Source: JAHDCC01 sp964551835 (GTDB lineage Bacteria > Actinomycetota > Acidimicrobiia > Acidimicrobiales > SZUA-35). From it: a stretch of 9,453 bases of DNA. The stretch covers positions 1 to 9,453 of the forward strand of contig CAZKEM010000079.1 in the NCBI GenBank assembly GCA_964551835.1, written 5' to 3'. How positions within the stretch are numbered: the stretch's first letter is position 1; each line of letters begins with the position of its first letter. Shown in pieces: positions 1-6,178 of the stretch. The translations under genes were made by a program, and so were the position numbers. Under the pieces are notes generated by a model, which saw only the letters and a program-made list of their open reading frames with translations, ran no database searches and was not told the DNA's origin.

Positions 1-456
1 CCAATCTTTTCTTACTGTGTTCGGTGGTGTTTAAGGTCGTCGCCGTTCTTGCAGGGGTTCGACAAGCCCCCACCGAGACTATTACGGAACGTCCCTCAGG
101 CGATGATATTCCTCACTACACGGTGCTTGCTCCGGTATTTCGAGAACCAGAGGTTGTGAAACACTTGACGGCGTTGAGTCGGCTTCGACCCGGATTGGAT
201 GCAGCCCATCTTTGCCGGATTCTGGGGTGACCTTGCGTTCGTAAATTTGGTGCTGATCAATGCCTTAGTGATCTGGCTGAACTTGTTCGCATGCACCCGC
301 CGAAATAGGGAAAATTTGGCGGGGTGGGCGCTGCTAAATCCCGTCTATTGGTTGCTCCATTCCGCTGCCTCCTATATGGCGACGTGGGAACTCATCCGAC
401 GCCCTTGGCATTGGCAAAAAACAACTCACGGTCTTGTGACAAAGGGTCGCGAGTAA
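1..456 (+). pseudogene. Relic of a family 2 membrane glycosyltransferase, centre deleted
   Basis: Two pieces of one protein family lie in different frames. The first piece runs from the window edge in frame 3 to about position 185. It reads as a hydrophobic segment (NLFLLCSVVFKVV), then IPHYTVLAPVFREPEVV and ALSRL, which is the strand that opens the GT-A fold in large membrane glycosyltransferases of family 2. The second piece runs in frame 1 from about 181 to the TAA at 454-456. It carries the family's terminal membrane segment and the typical ending NPVYWLLHSAASY...RRPWHWQKTTHGL. In intact members roughly 300 residues, with the DxD and QxxRW catalytic motifs, lie between these pieces; here they directly adjoin. 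One out-of-frame deletion near 170-190 would explain both the loss and the frame change. The true N-terminus lies outside the window. The product cannot be catalytic. The family call is from memory of its conserved ends and is strong; the deletion is inferred. Confidence 0.78.
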
Positions 457-1229
457 TGCGGCCAGGCGACCGGTACGGAGGTGCCGTACTATCCGTTGTG
501 GTCTTTGGCCTAGTCGCTGCTGTTGGCACCACGCCCATGGGTATCATTGCGGCCGGCGCACTGATGGCTTCGGCCATTGTTGAACGACGTTCAGTCCCAT
601 GGGTTCTTATTGCCGGGGTCCTGGCAATTTCAGGCTCTGCGTTAGCCGTGATCGCAGCCGTAGCGCTTCCGGCGGCATGGACTGAACGGCACCTGAGGTA
701 TCAACCGTCAGCCGCGCTTCGGCGTTCGGTAGCCGCTGGCCTGAACCCAACCTTACTGATCGGAGCAGCAGTAGGTTCCTACCGAGGCGGCAGCACCAGC
801 CGGGACCTGTGGTGGCTCGTCGGTTGGATGCCAGCAATAGTCACCGCTGCTGTTGGGTTTACGCTCTGGCACTCGCTGGCAAACGTGACCGTCACAGTGA
901 CGGTGACGTTTGCTGGGGTGTTGTTGTCCCTCGACTCGATCTTGCCTGCACTCGCCAGGCCTGACGCCGTTTCTCCAACGCCTTCGCGTGACACAGCCGC
1001 CCGTCTTTCGACACATCACGAAGCCAAAGTCGATTGGCGACGGGTTGTTGGGGCTCCTGAAGCCGTCACCGGGCGACCACCGAAAGCTCAAATCGTGATC
1101 CCCGACAACGCTGCAGCACTTCAACAACCAAGCTCGAGTAAGTCAAGCACGCTCGATTCCGACGCTGAAAGTGCCGGTATCCGCTTTAGTGACAAAAACC
1201 ATGGTGGCGAAAATGTAAAGCATGACTAA
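456..1229 (+). CDS. Multi-pass membrane protein of unknown function
   Basis: I do not recognise this 257-residue protein. The ATG at 456 shares its A with the TAA stop of the glycosyltransferase relic (TAATG), and AAAGGG at 441-446 is a reasonable ribosome binding site. This suggests it was once translationally coupled to the glycosyltransferase. An in-frame upstream start at 324 exists but would run inside the relic and is unlikely. The protein has hydrophobic segments at about residues 9-25, 27-42, 48-72, 97-108, 118-139 and 150-167, so four to six membrane spans are plausible. A hydrophilic tail of about 90 residues follows, rich in Ser, Ala, Pro and Asp. Residues 144-151 are an uninterrupted Val-Thr repeat encoded by a DNA palindrome. 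Its stop lies 10 nt before the importer lipoprotein start, so it may be co-transcribed with iron uptake genes, but nothing in the sequence shows a role in iron transport. Confidence 0.72.
   Translation: MRPGDRYGGAVLSVVVFGLVAAVGTTPMGIIAAGALMASAIVERRSVPWVLIAGVLAISGSALAVIAAVALPAAWTERHLRYQPSAALRRSVAAGLNPTLLIGAAVGSYRGGSTSRDLWWLVGWMPAIVTAAVGFTLWHSLANVTVTVTVTFAGVLLSLDSILPALARPDAVSPTPSRDTAARLSTHHEAKVDWRRVVGAPEAVTGRPPKAQIVIPDNAAALQQPSSSKSSTLDSDAESAGIRFSDKNHGGENVKHD
880..912. repeat. Near-perfect inverted repeat inside a coding region
   Basis: Two 16-base arms flank a single central A at 896: CAAACGTGACCGTCAC (880-895) and GTGACGGTGACGTTTG (897-912). Fifteen of the 16 positions pair; the exception is G887 opposite G905. 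The element encodes part of the Val-Thr repeat at residues 143-152 of the membrane protein. Alternating GTN-ACN codons tend to make such palindromes, so coding constraint may explain it. A protein-binding site or mRNA hairpin is possible but unsupported. Confidence 0.75.
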
Positions 1230-1232
1230 CAT
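1227..1232 (+). promoter_or_regulatory. Candidate -10 hexamer for the iron-binding lipoprotein
   Basis: TAACAT fits the TANNNT -10 pattern and ends 7 nt before the ATG at 1240, the spacing expected for a leaderless transcript starting at that A. No -35 element is convincing (17 nt upstream reads GTGGCG). It overlaps the stop codon of the preceding gene. It supports 1240 over 1222 as the start, but the motif is short and could be chance. Confidence 0.3.
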
Positions 1233-1239
1233 TATCGAA

Positions 1240-2259
1240 ATGGACATCAAAAAAGCGGCGATCGGTGCCGCCCTCCTTTTAACCGCATCAGCTTGTGGAG
1301 CGGGATCATCTGAGGCCGGGTCCTCAGATATTACCCTCAATATCTACACCGGGCGTCACTATGATCTCGAGGAGGCCTTCGATCAGTTCACCGAAGAAAC
1401 CGGCATCCAAGTTGAGTACCTGACCGGAACCGATGCCGAGCTACGTGAACGGCTCGAAACTGAAGGTGAAGACACTAAGGCCGACATCTTCATGACCGTC
1501 GACGCTGCGAACCTTGCCTTAGCGGCCGAGGAAGATATCTTCCAGCCGTTGGACTCCGAAATACTCGATGAAGCAATTCCCAGTCAATACAAGGACACAG
1601 AAAACAACTGGTTTGGCCTAAGTCTTCGAGCCCGAACAATCGTCTACAACCCTGACGTGCTCAGCCCAGAAGAAGTTCCAACCTCTTACGCTGAACTAGC
1701 AGAGCCCGAATGGGACGGTCGACTCTGCCTCCGACAGTCGACGAGCACTTACACGCAGTCGTTGATAGCTAGCCTGATAGCCAATGAGGGCGAGGAGCGG
1801 GCGACCGAAATCGCTCAAGGATGGGCCGACAATGCCGAAATTCTCGACAAGGACTCCAAAGTTCTCGATTCAATCGAGCAAGGCAAATGCGATGTTGGCA
1901 TAACCAACCACTATTATCTGGCCCGGAAGTTAGAGGAAGACCCAGACTTCGGCGTCGAACTGCTCTGGGCCGGTCCAGAAAACAATGGGACTCATATCAA
2001 CATCTCAGGAGCCGGAGTTACCAGAAACTCCGACCATCCCGAAGCAGCTCAACAGCTCCTGGAGTACCTGGCCACCGACGGTCAGAATATTTTCGTTGAC
2101 GGCAACCACGAATTCCCGGCTAACGAAGACGTTCCCGTCGTCGATCTGGTAGAAGATAGCTTTGGAAGCGACTTTAAGCGGGACGAATTGAACGCCCAAG
2201 AGTTCGGTGACCTCAATGGAGAGGCTCTGACAATCATGGACAAAGTGGGTTACCGCTAG
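1240..2259 (+). CDS. Fe(III) ABC transporter substrate-binding lipoprotein, FutA/FbpA-like
   Basis: This is the solute-binding component of a ferric iron importer, predicted to be anchored to the outer face of the cytoplasmic membrane. The 339-residue product begins with a classic lipoprotein signal: MDIKK, a hydrophobic core, and ASAC with Cys19 as the lipidated residue. An upstream ATG at 1222 would add six residues (MTNIIE) and overlap the previous gene by 8 nt; I prefer 1240 because the signal peptide is tidier and a -10-like hexamer sits 7 nt before it. Numbered from the 1222 start, the iron-site residues of the FutA family are all present: His46-Tyr47 in TGRHYD, Tyr142 in RTIVYNP, and Tyr231-Tyr232 in TNHYYLAR. 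Two cysteines, in GRLCLR and GKCDVG, also match family positions. The permease starts 2 nt after its stop. The specific metal is inferred from the tyrosine site; fbpA, futA, afuA and idiA are alternative names for this family. Confidence 0.93.
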   Translation: MDIKKAAIGAALLLTASACGAGSSEAGSSDITLNIYTGRHYDLEEAFDQFTEETGIQVEYLTGTDAELRERLETEGEDTKADIFMTVDAANLALAAEEDIFQPLDSEILDEAIPSQYKDTENNWFGLSLRARTIVYNPDVLSPEEVPTSYAELAEPEWDGRLCLRQSTSTYTQSLIASLIANEGEERATEIAQGWADNAEILDKDSKVLDSIEQGKCDVGITNHYYLARKLEEDPDFGVELLWAGPENNGTHINISGAGVTRNSDHPEAAQQLLEYLATDGQNIFVDGNHEFPANEDVPVVDLVEDSFGSDFKRDELNAQEFGDLNGEALTIMDKVGYR

Positions 2260-2261
2260 CC

Positions 2262-3914
2262 GTGGCCTCACCGACCGTGTCGACCTCTTCGGTCCGAACG
2301 GTTACAGACTGGTTTAGCCAACGCGGCTGGACGAGTCTCTCATTCCTTATTCTAGTCCTAGTCGTCGCTCCAGTTATCGCTCTTTTCTCGACAGTTTTAA
2401 CACCCGATATCGACCTCTGGCGACAACAACTAGGCACTCGTCTTCCAACGCAACTCGTTGGAACTATCGCCGTGATGTTCGGCGTTGGTTTCTTAGCTTT
2501 GTTGGTAGGAAGCTCGTTAGCTTGGCTCGTTACCGCCTACCGGTTTCCGGGATCCAAACTTTTCTCGTGGCTCCTAGCCGTTCCCCTAGCGATGCCGGGA
2601 TACATCTTAGGCTTCGTCACCCTCGCGACATTCGGATTCACGGGCCCGGTACAGCAAACGTGGCGGGGGTGGTTCGGACAAGACGCTTGGTTCCCGGAGA
2701 TCAGGTCAACGCCTGGACTCATCATCGTTCTCGCGCTCGTGCTATACCCCTACGTCTTCCTTCTCACCAGAGCCGCTTTGAGAGACCAAGCTGGAGCCGC
2801 CTATTTCGCAGCTCGTTCGCTTGGAGCACGACCGATCGAAGCCGCCACCAGGGTAGTACTCCCAATGCTACGACCAGCAATCGCTGCATCTCTTGCGATC
2901 GTGATGATGGAAACACTAACCGACTTCGCGACGGTCGAAGCGTTTGGCGTCGATACTGTTTCGGTCGGCGTGTACAACCTTTTAGTTTCTCGAGGAGATA
3001 GAGAAGCTGCCAACCAACTATCGTTGGCCGTCTTCGCTTTTGCCATGTTCGTAATCTTCCTCGAACGTACTCTGCGAGGCCGCGCTACCTTCTCTAAAGC
3101 TGGCTCGGATACTGAAACTTTTGGCTCGCGCCGACTAACAGGCATACAGGCTGTTGGAGCAACCGGCGCCTGTTTAGCGGTGTTGACCGTTGCGTTTGCA
3201 GCTCCGGTGGCCCAACTCGTCAGCTGGATTCGCGATGAAAGCCGAATCGGCCGCGGCACTCCCCTAACCGAGCGATTCGTCGAGTTCGCGTCCAATAGTC
3301 TGCTTCTTGCGACTTCGACTGCGTTGATTTGTGTCGTTGTTGCCTTGATGCTCAGCAATACGGCTCGCCTAAACCCCGGACCGCTTGCCCGATTATCGAT
3401 CCGCGCTGCGACCATCGGATACGCGTTGCCAGGTTCGATCATCGCCATCGGAGTTCTGATGGTTCTCGTCGCTGTGGACCGGACAGGCATTCTTCCCCGC
3501 TCGATGCTGCTGACAGGTTCGGTGGCCAGCTTGGTCTATGGCTGCTCCGTGCGATACTTGGGTCCTGGGCTTCACACTATCGAAAGTGGCCTGACACAGG
3601 TAGGTTCGAACCTGACAGATTCCGCTCGTTCGCTCGGCGCCCGCCCAGCGGCCATCGCCAGGCGCGTACACCTCCCATTGTCCCGATCGAGCATCTTGAC
3701 TGCCGTGGTCTTGGTTTCGGTTGATACCATCAAGGAACTGCCGATAGTACTTCTGCTTCGCCCGTTTGGTTTCGATACGCTGTCGATATGGGTCTGGAAC
3801 CTAAGTTCCGAGTCTCGATTTACCCAAGCTGCACTGCCGGCGCTAGTAATAGTTTCGCTGGCAACGATACCTGTGGTCCTCCTATCTAGGCGCCTAGCGC
3901 GCCCAACCAACTGA
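2262..3914 (+). CDS. Fe(III) ABC transporter permease, fused two-domain FbpB/FutB type
   Basis: This integral membrane protein forms the channel of the importer. The 550 residues contain two tandem binding-protein-dependent transport permease domains in one chain, the usual layout for FbpB/FutB and ThiP-like proteins. Each half has the cytoplasmic EAA-type loop that docks on the ATPase: residues 183-207 (RSLGARPIEAATRVVLP core) and 454-478 (RSLGARPAAIARRVHLP core). Hydrophobic spans cover about 26-46, 67-92, 101-123, 152-168 and 206-220 in the first half, and 299-321, 345-366, 388-405, 416-430 and 525-541 in the second. The ending DTIKELPIVLLLRPFGFDTL is typical of ferric permeases. It starts with GTG at 2262, 2 nt after the lipoprotein stop, with no strong ribosome binding site, so translational coupling is likely. 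The stop is 1 nt before the ATPase start. Confidence 0.93.
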   Translation: MASPTVSTSSVRTVTDWFSQRGWTSLSFLILVLVVAPVIALFSTVLTPDIDLWRQQLGTRLPTQLVGTIAVMFGVGFLALLVGSSLAWLVTAYRFPGSKLFSWLLAVPLAMPGYILGFVTLATFGFTGPVQQTWRGWFGQDAWFPEIRSTPGLIIVLALVLYPYVFLLTRAALRDQAGAAYFAARSLGARPIEAATRVVLPMLRPAIAASLAIVMMETLTDFATVEAFGVDTVSVGVYNLLVSRGDREAANQLSLAVFAFAMFVIFLERTLRGRATFSKAGSDTETFGSRRLTGIQAVGATGACLAVLTVAFAAPVAQLVSWIRDESRIGRGTPLTERFVEFASNSLLLATSTALICVVVALMLSNTARLNPGPLARLSIRAATIGYALPGSIIAIGVLMVLVAVDRTGILPRSMLLTGSVASLVYGCSVRYLGPGLHTIESGLTQVGSNLTDSARSLGARPAAIARRVHLPLSRSSILTAVVLVSVDTIKELPIVLLLRPFGFDTLSIWVWNLSSESRFTQAALPALVIVSLATIPVVLLSRRLARPTN

Positions 3915-3915
3915 T

Positions 3916-4989
3916 ATGACTGTCTCATCCCCTTCTAAACCCGGCGCTCCTTCCTCATCGGCCCCACCCGCTGTCCAATTTTCGGCTGTAGTAAAGAAGT
4001 TCGACAAGGTAGCGGCCGTCAACGAACTCTCGATGACAGTCCCACACGACGAACTTCTTGTTTTGGTTGGGCCGAGTGGCTGCGGCAAATCGACGCTTCT
4101 CCGACTCGCTGGCGGCCTAACCTCGCTTGACCGCGGGTCGATCAAGCTCCATGGTCAGGAAGTTGACGACAGCCAAACGTCGGTACCGGCAGAGAAGCGA
4201 AACGTTGGTTTGGTGTTTCAAGACCATGCCCTGTTTCCACATTTAACGGTCCATGGTAACGTCGGCTTCGGCCTCGAGAAGAGACGTCGAGGTAAGGAAT
4301 CGCCCCGAATACAGGAGATGCTCGACCTGGTCGGCATGGGCGGCTACAAAGACCGATACCCACATGAGCTTTCTGGCGGTGAACAGCAGCGGGTAGCAGT
4401 TGCTCGGGCCTTGGCACCAGAACCGTCGCTCCTTCTACTAGACGAACCGTTCGCCAGCCTTGATACCAACCTACGGGCTCAGATTCGGCGAGACGTTGTC
4501 GACATTGTGCGCCAAACAAACATTCCGACCATCTTGGTCACGCACGAGCAGTCAGAGGCATTGTCGATCGGTGACCGCATTGTCGTAATGAACAACGGGC
4601 GCATCGCACAATCGGGGCCTGCCGACGAGATCTTTCACAAACCGACTAACAAATTTGTTGCAGAATTTATGGGTGAGGCGGATTTCCTCCCAGTAGTTAC
4701 TTCGGACAACGAAGCGACGTCGGAGCTTGGGTCGGCCACCATTGATCGGTCCATCTCAAAACCGTTGATGATGATACGCCCAGATGATCTCAAGATAGAA
4801 CAAGACTCAAAAGGACCGGCCGAAGTTGTACACCGTGAGTTCCGAGGCGCCACTCAACTCTTTTCGATCCGCCTGACGTCAGGTCAGATCGTTCGATCAG
4901 AAATGAGTCACCTAGCCGAGATGACGGTCGGCGCAAGGGTCTCAGTCTCTTTCAATGCTGGTCACACCCCAGTCATAGTCGAGTCATAG
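3916..4989 (+). CDS. Fe(III) ABC transporter ATP-binding protein, FbpC/FutC-like
   Basis: This cytoplasmic ATPase powers the importer. In its 357 residues every nucleotide-binding motif is intact: Walker A GPSGCGKST (52-60), Q-loop Gln102 in VFQDHALFPH, signature LSGGEQQR (152-159), Walker B LLLLDEP (172-178), D-loop SLD (181-183) and H-loop His210 in LVTHEQ. From about residue 255 a regulatory extension follows, consistent with the TOBE-like domain of FbpC and related ATPases; MMIRPDDLKI within it is a typical TOBE sequence. The first 18 residues are Ser/Pro/Ala-rich and appear to be an unstructured leader. The ATG at 3916 lies 1 nt past the permease stop, so it completes a three-gene unit. 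Family members include importers for iron, spermidine and sulfate; the ferric assignment rests on the adjacent binding protein. Confidence 0.93.
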   Translation: MTVSSPSKPGAPSSSAPPAVQFSAVVKKFDKVAAVNELSMTVPHDELLVLVGPSGCGKSTLLRLAGGLTSLDRGSIKLHGQEVDDSQTSVPAEKRNVGLVFQDHALFPHLTVHGNVGFGLEKRRRGKESPRIQEMLDLVGMGGYKDRYPHELSGGEQQRVAVARALAPEPSLLLLDEPFASLDTNLRAQIRRDVVDIVRQTNIPTILVTHEQSEALSIGDRIVVMNNGRIAQSGPADEIFHKPTNKFVAEFMGEADFLPVVTSDNEATSELGSATIDRSISKPLMMIRPDDLKIEQDSKGPAEVVHREFRGATQLFSIRLTSGQIVRSEMSHLAEMTVGARVSVSFNAGHTPVIVES

Positions 4990-5010
4990 GCCTCTAGGGT
5001 TCGTTAGCGG

Positions 5011-5154
5011 TCAACCCGAGCCGAGGTGACGGTCAAGATAATCTCGACAGACCTCGGCGAAGCGTTCTGGGTGTTCTTCGAGAACTCTGGCGACGACTTT
5101 GCCGGGAAAGTTTCCGAGCCCCCAATAATACGAAGCTTCTGGAATTGCTAGACC
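5011..5154 (-). pseudogene. C-terminal fragment of an unidentified minus-strand gene
   Basis: On the minus strand an open frame runs from just after a stop at 5157-5155 to TGA at 5013-5011, giving about 47 residues with no start codon. It includes ASYYWGLGNFPGKVV and VLEEHPERFAEVCRDYLDRH. The composition is that of a real soluble protein, with an amphipathic helical end, rather than of random sequence. I do not recognise the family; the HPERFAEVxRDYL pattern loosely recalls the last helix of alpha/beta hydrolases, but the preceding residues do not fit. The upstream part of the gene is missing, and plus-strand sequence of another gene relic begins at about the same point, which suggests a rearrangement joint near 5125-5155. 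Confidence 0.42.
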
Positions 5155-5386
5155 TTATCGACAAAAGTCCGACCATCGACCCCAACTGTTTCGAAGCTGC
5201 CCCTCACATCAGTAGCGAACCGGTAGCCACCGTCACCTTCTGCCTACCCAACAACGAACATCTGACCTTCTTATCGACAATTACGACATTCAATGCTCCC
5301 AGAACGTCGCCGTGGAAGAGTTACGGTTGGAGAGCTTCTACCCTGCCGATTCGGGCTCCTCGGAGGCCTGCCGGACGGCTCTTTGA
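5130..5386 (+). pseudogene. Frameshifted C-terminal relic of an MmyB-like transcriptional regulator
   Basis: In frame 3 the sequence reads KLLELLDLIDKSP, then a stretch ending NEHLTFLSTITTFNAPR at about 5303. Switching to frame 2 at 5303 continues naturally with NVAVEELRLESFYPADSG, then a few residues to TGA at 5384-5386. Joined, this matches the conserved end of actinobacterial helix-turn-helix regulators with an MmyB-like ligand-binding domain, which typically read like LxFFSTxxTFGTPxDVTxxELxxExFFPAD. The helix-turn-helix half and most of the ligand domain are absent, and the two matched parts need a 1-nt frame correction near 5301. This is therefore a non-functional fragment. The left boundary is approximate and abuts the minus-strand relic. 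Without the frame correction, frame 3 stays open to 5402. Confidence 0.55.
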
Positions 5387-5441
5387 AGATTCGATTGGCT
5401 AGTCGGGCTTCGTGTGACTTTCTCAGCGACATAGGTCGGGG

Positions 5442-5447
5442 TAGACT
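5442..5447 (+). promoter_or_regulatory. Candidate -10 hexamer for the DtxR-like regulator
   Basis: TAGACT fits TANNNT and ends 6 nt before the ATG at 5454. No ribosome binding site precedes that ATG, so a leaderless transcript is plausible. The -35 region is weak (TTTCTC at 5419-5424). No DtxR-type palindrome overlaps it, so autoregulation is not visible. Confidence 0.4.
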
Positions 5448-5453
5448 AGAGAA

Positions 5454-6128
5454 ATGGCACCGCACACTTCTCCCGAGCACCATCCGGCCTTCGAAGAGTA
5501 CTGCGAAACTATCTTCGAACTGGAAGAAGATGGCCTGAAGGTCATCCAGGCCCGTATTGCGGAACGCCTGCAGATTTCGCGGCCTGCGGTTTCCGAAATG
5601 GTCCGTCGACTCAGCAACGAAGGCTACATCGAGAAGCAGCAAGGGCAGCTTAAGCTGACAAAGACGGGTCGTGATGTCGCCAACCGTGTGGTCCGGCGGC
5701 ATCGCTTGGCAGAACGTTTCCTGACTGACGTCTTGAAGCTGTCGTGGTCCGAAGCTCATCACGAGGCGGGAAAGTGGGAACACATAATCAGCGACAGTGT
5801 CGAATCGGCGATGAGTCGACTTTTGGGTGAGCCTACGACATGTCCGCACGGTAACCCTATTCCTGGTTCTGGATACGTTGAACCAGACACAGAAGTGCTT
5901 TCAACGGTCGAGGCGGGTGAAGCTGTAACTATCAGCAGGATCCCTGAGGAACTAGAATTTGTCCCTGGCATGCTCGAATTTCTTGAATCTCACCGTCTCT
6001 TACCTGGCACTGTCGCAACTATAAAGAGTGTTGCACCTAACGGGCCGATTATTTTAGATGTCGACGGTTCCGTCGTTGAAGTTGACGGACGAACCGCTGA
6101 CCGAGTTCTTGTGATGACCGACGACTAG
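5454..6128 (+). CDS. DtxR/IdeR/MntR-family metal-dependent transcriptional regulator
   Basis: This is a cytoplasmic metal-sensing DNA-binding repressor of 224 residues, close in length to IdeR and DtxR. The N-terminal winged helix (about 12-72) has the recognition region RLQISRPAVSEMVRRL. The dimerisation domain (73-124) contains RHRLAERFLTDVL and AHHEAGKWEH, followed by the family tag CPHGNPIPG (130-138) and a C-terminal SH3/FeoA-like domain (about 145-222). By alignment from memory, the ancillary site is kept: His83, Glu87 and His102, with Glu165 and Glu168 in the SH3-like domain. The primary site differs. DtxR Met10 corresponds to Glu15, DtxR Cys102 corresponds to Gly106, and Arg13 corresponds to Glu18, as in MntR; Glu109 and His110 are retained. 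Metal choice (iron or manganese) is therefore uncertain. The importer is a natural target given proximity. There is no ribosome binding site, so the transcript may be leaderless. Confidence 0.92.
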   Translation: MAPHTSPEHHPAFEEYCETIFELEEDGLKVIQARIAERLQISRPAVSEMVRRLSNEGYIEKQQGQLKLTKTGRDVANRVVRRHRLAERFLTDVLKLSWSEAHHEAGKWEHIISDSVESAMSRLLGEPTTCPHGNPIPGSGYVEPDTEVLSTVEAGEAVTISRIPEELEFVPGMLEFLESHRLLPGTVATIKSVAPNGPIILDVDGSVVEVDGRTADRVLVMTDD

Positions 6129-6166
6129 TACAAGCGATCCAACACCACCTTAAGCTCACCAACCAC

Positions 6167-6171
6167 GAAGG
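6167..6171 (+). promoter_or_regulatory. Ribosome binding site that decides the rhomboid start
   Basis: GAAGG ends 7 nt before the ATG at 6179 but only 1 nt before the ATG at 6173. Normal spacing favours 6179. Confidence 0.55.
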
Positions 6172-6178
6172 TATGACT

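Noticed and set aside
753..1127. Minus-strand open frame across the membrane protein and its palindrome
   Set aside because: The plus frame has coherent membrane spans and start coupling; the antisense product is Cys/Arg/His-rich and looks like a shadow.
1210..1236. Possible DtxR/IdeR operator around CTAAC before the lipoprotein gene
   Set aside because: Only one half resembles the GCTAACCTAA half-site; the other half matches about 5 of 10 positions, so there is no real palindrome.
2801..3490. Minus-strand open frame of 229 codons inside the permease
   Set aside because: The permease frame has family motifs across this stretch; the antisense product is Arg/Thr/Ser/Ala-rich shadow sequence.
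4142..4519. Minus-strand open frame antisense to the ATPase core
   Set aside because: It lies wholly opposite the Walker B, signature and Q-loop region and has no independent protein features.
5011..5154. Calling the minus-strand fragment an alpha/beta hydrolase tail
   Set aside because: HPERFAEVxRDYL is reminiscent of it, but the family's catalytic histidine context (GHxxxxEHP) is absent, so the identity is left open.
5271..5849. Long minus-strand open frame (192 codons) overlapping the DtxR-like gene
   Set aside because: It is antisense to a clear family member, has no recognisable motif and shows a Ser/Arg-rich shadow composition.
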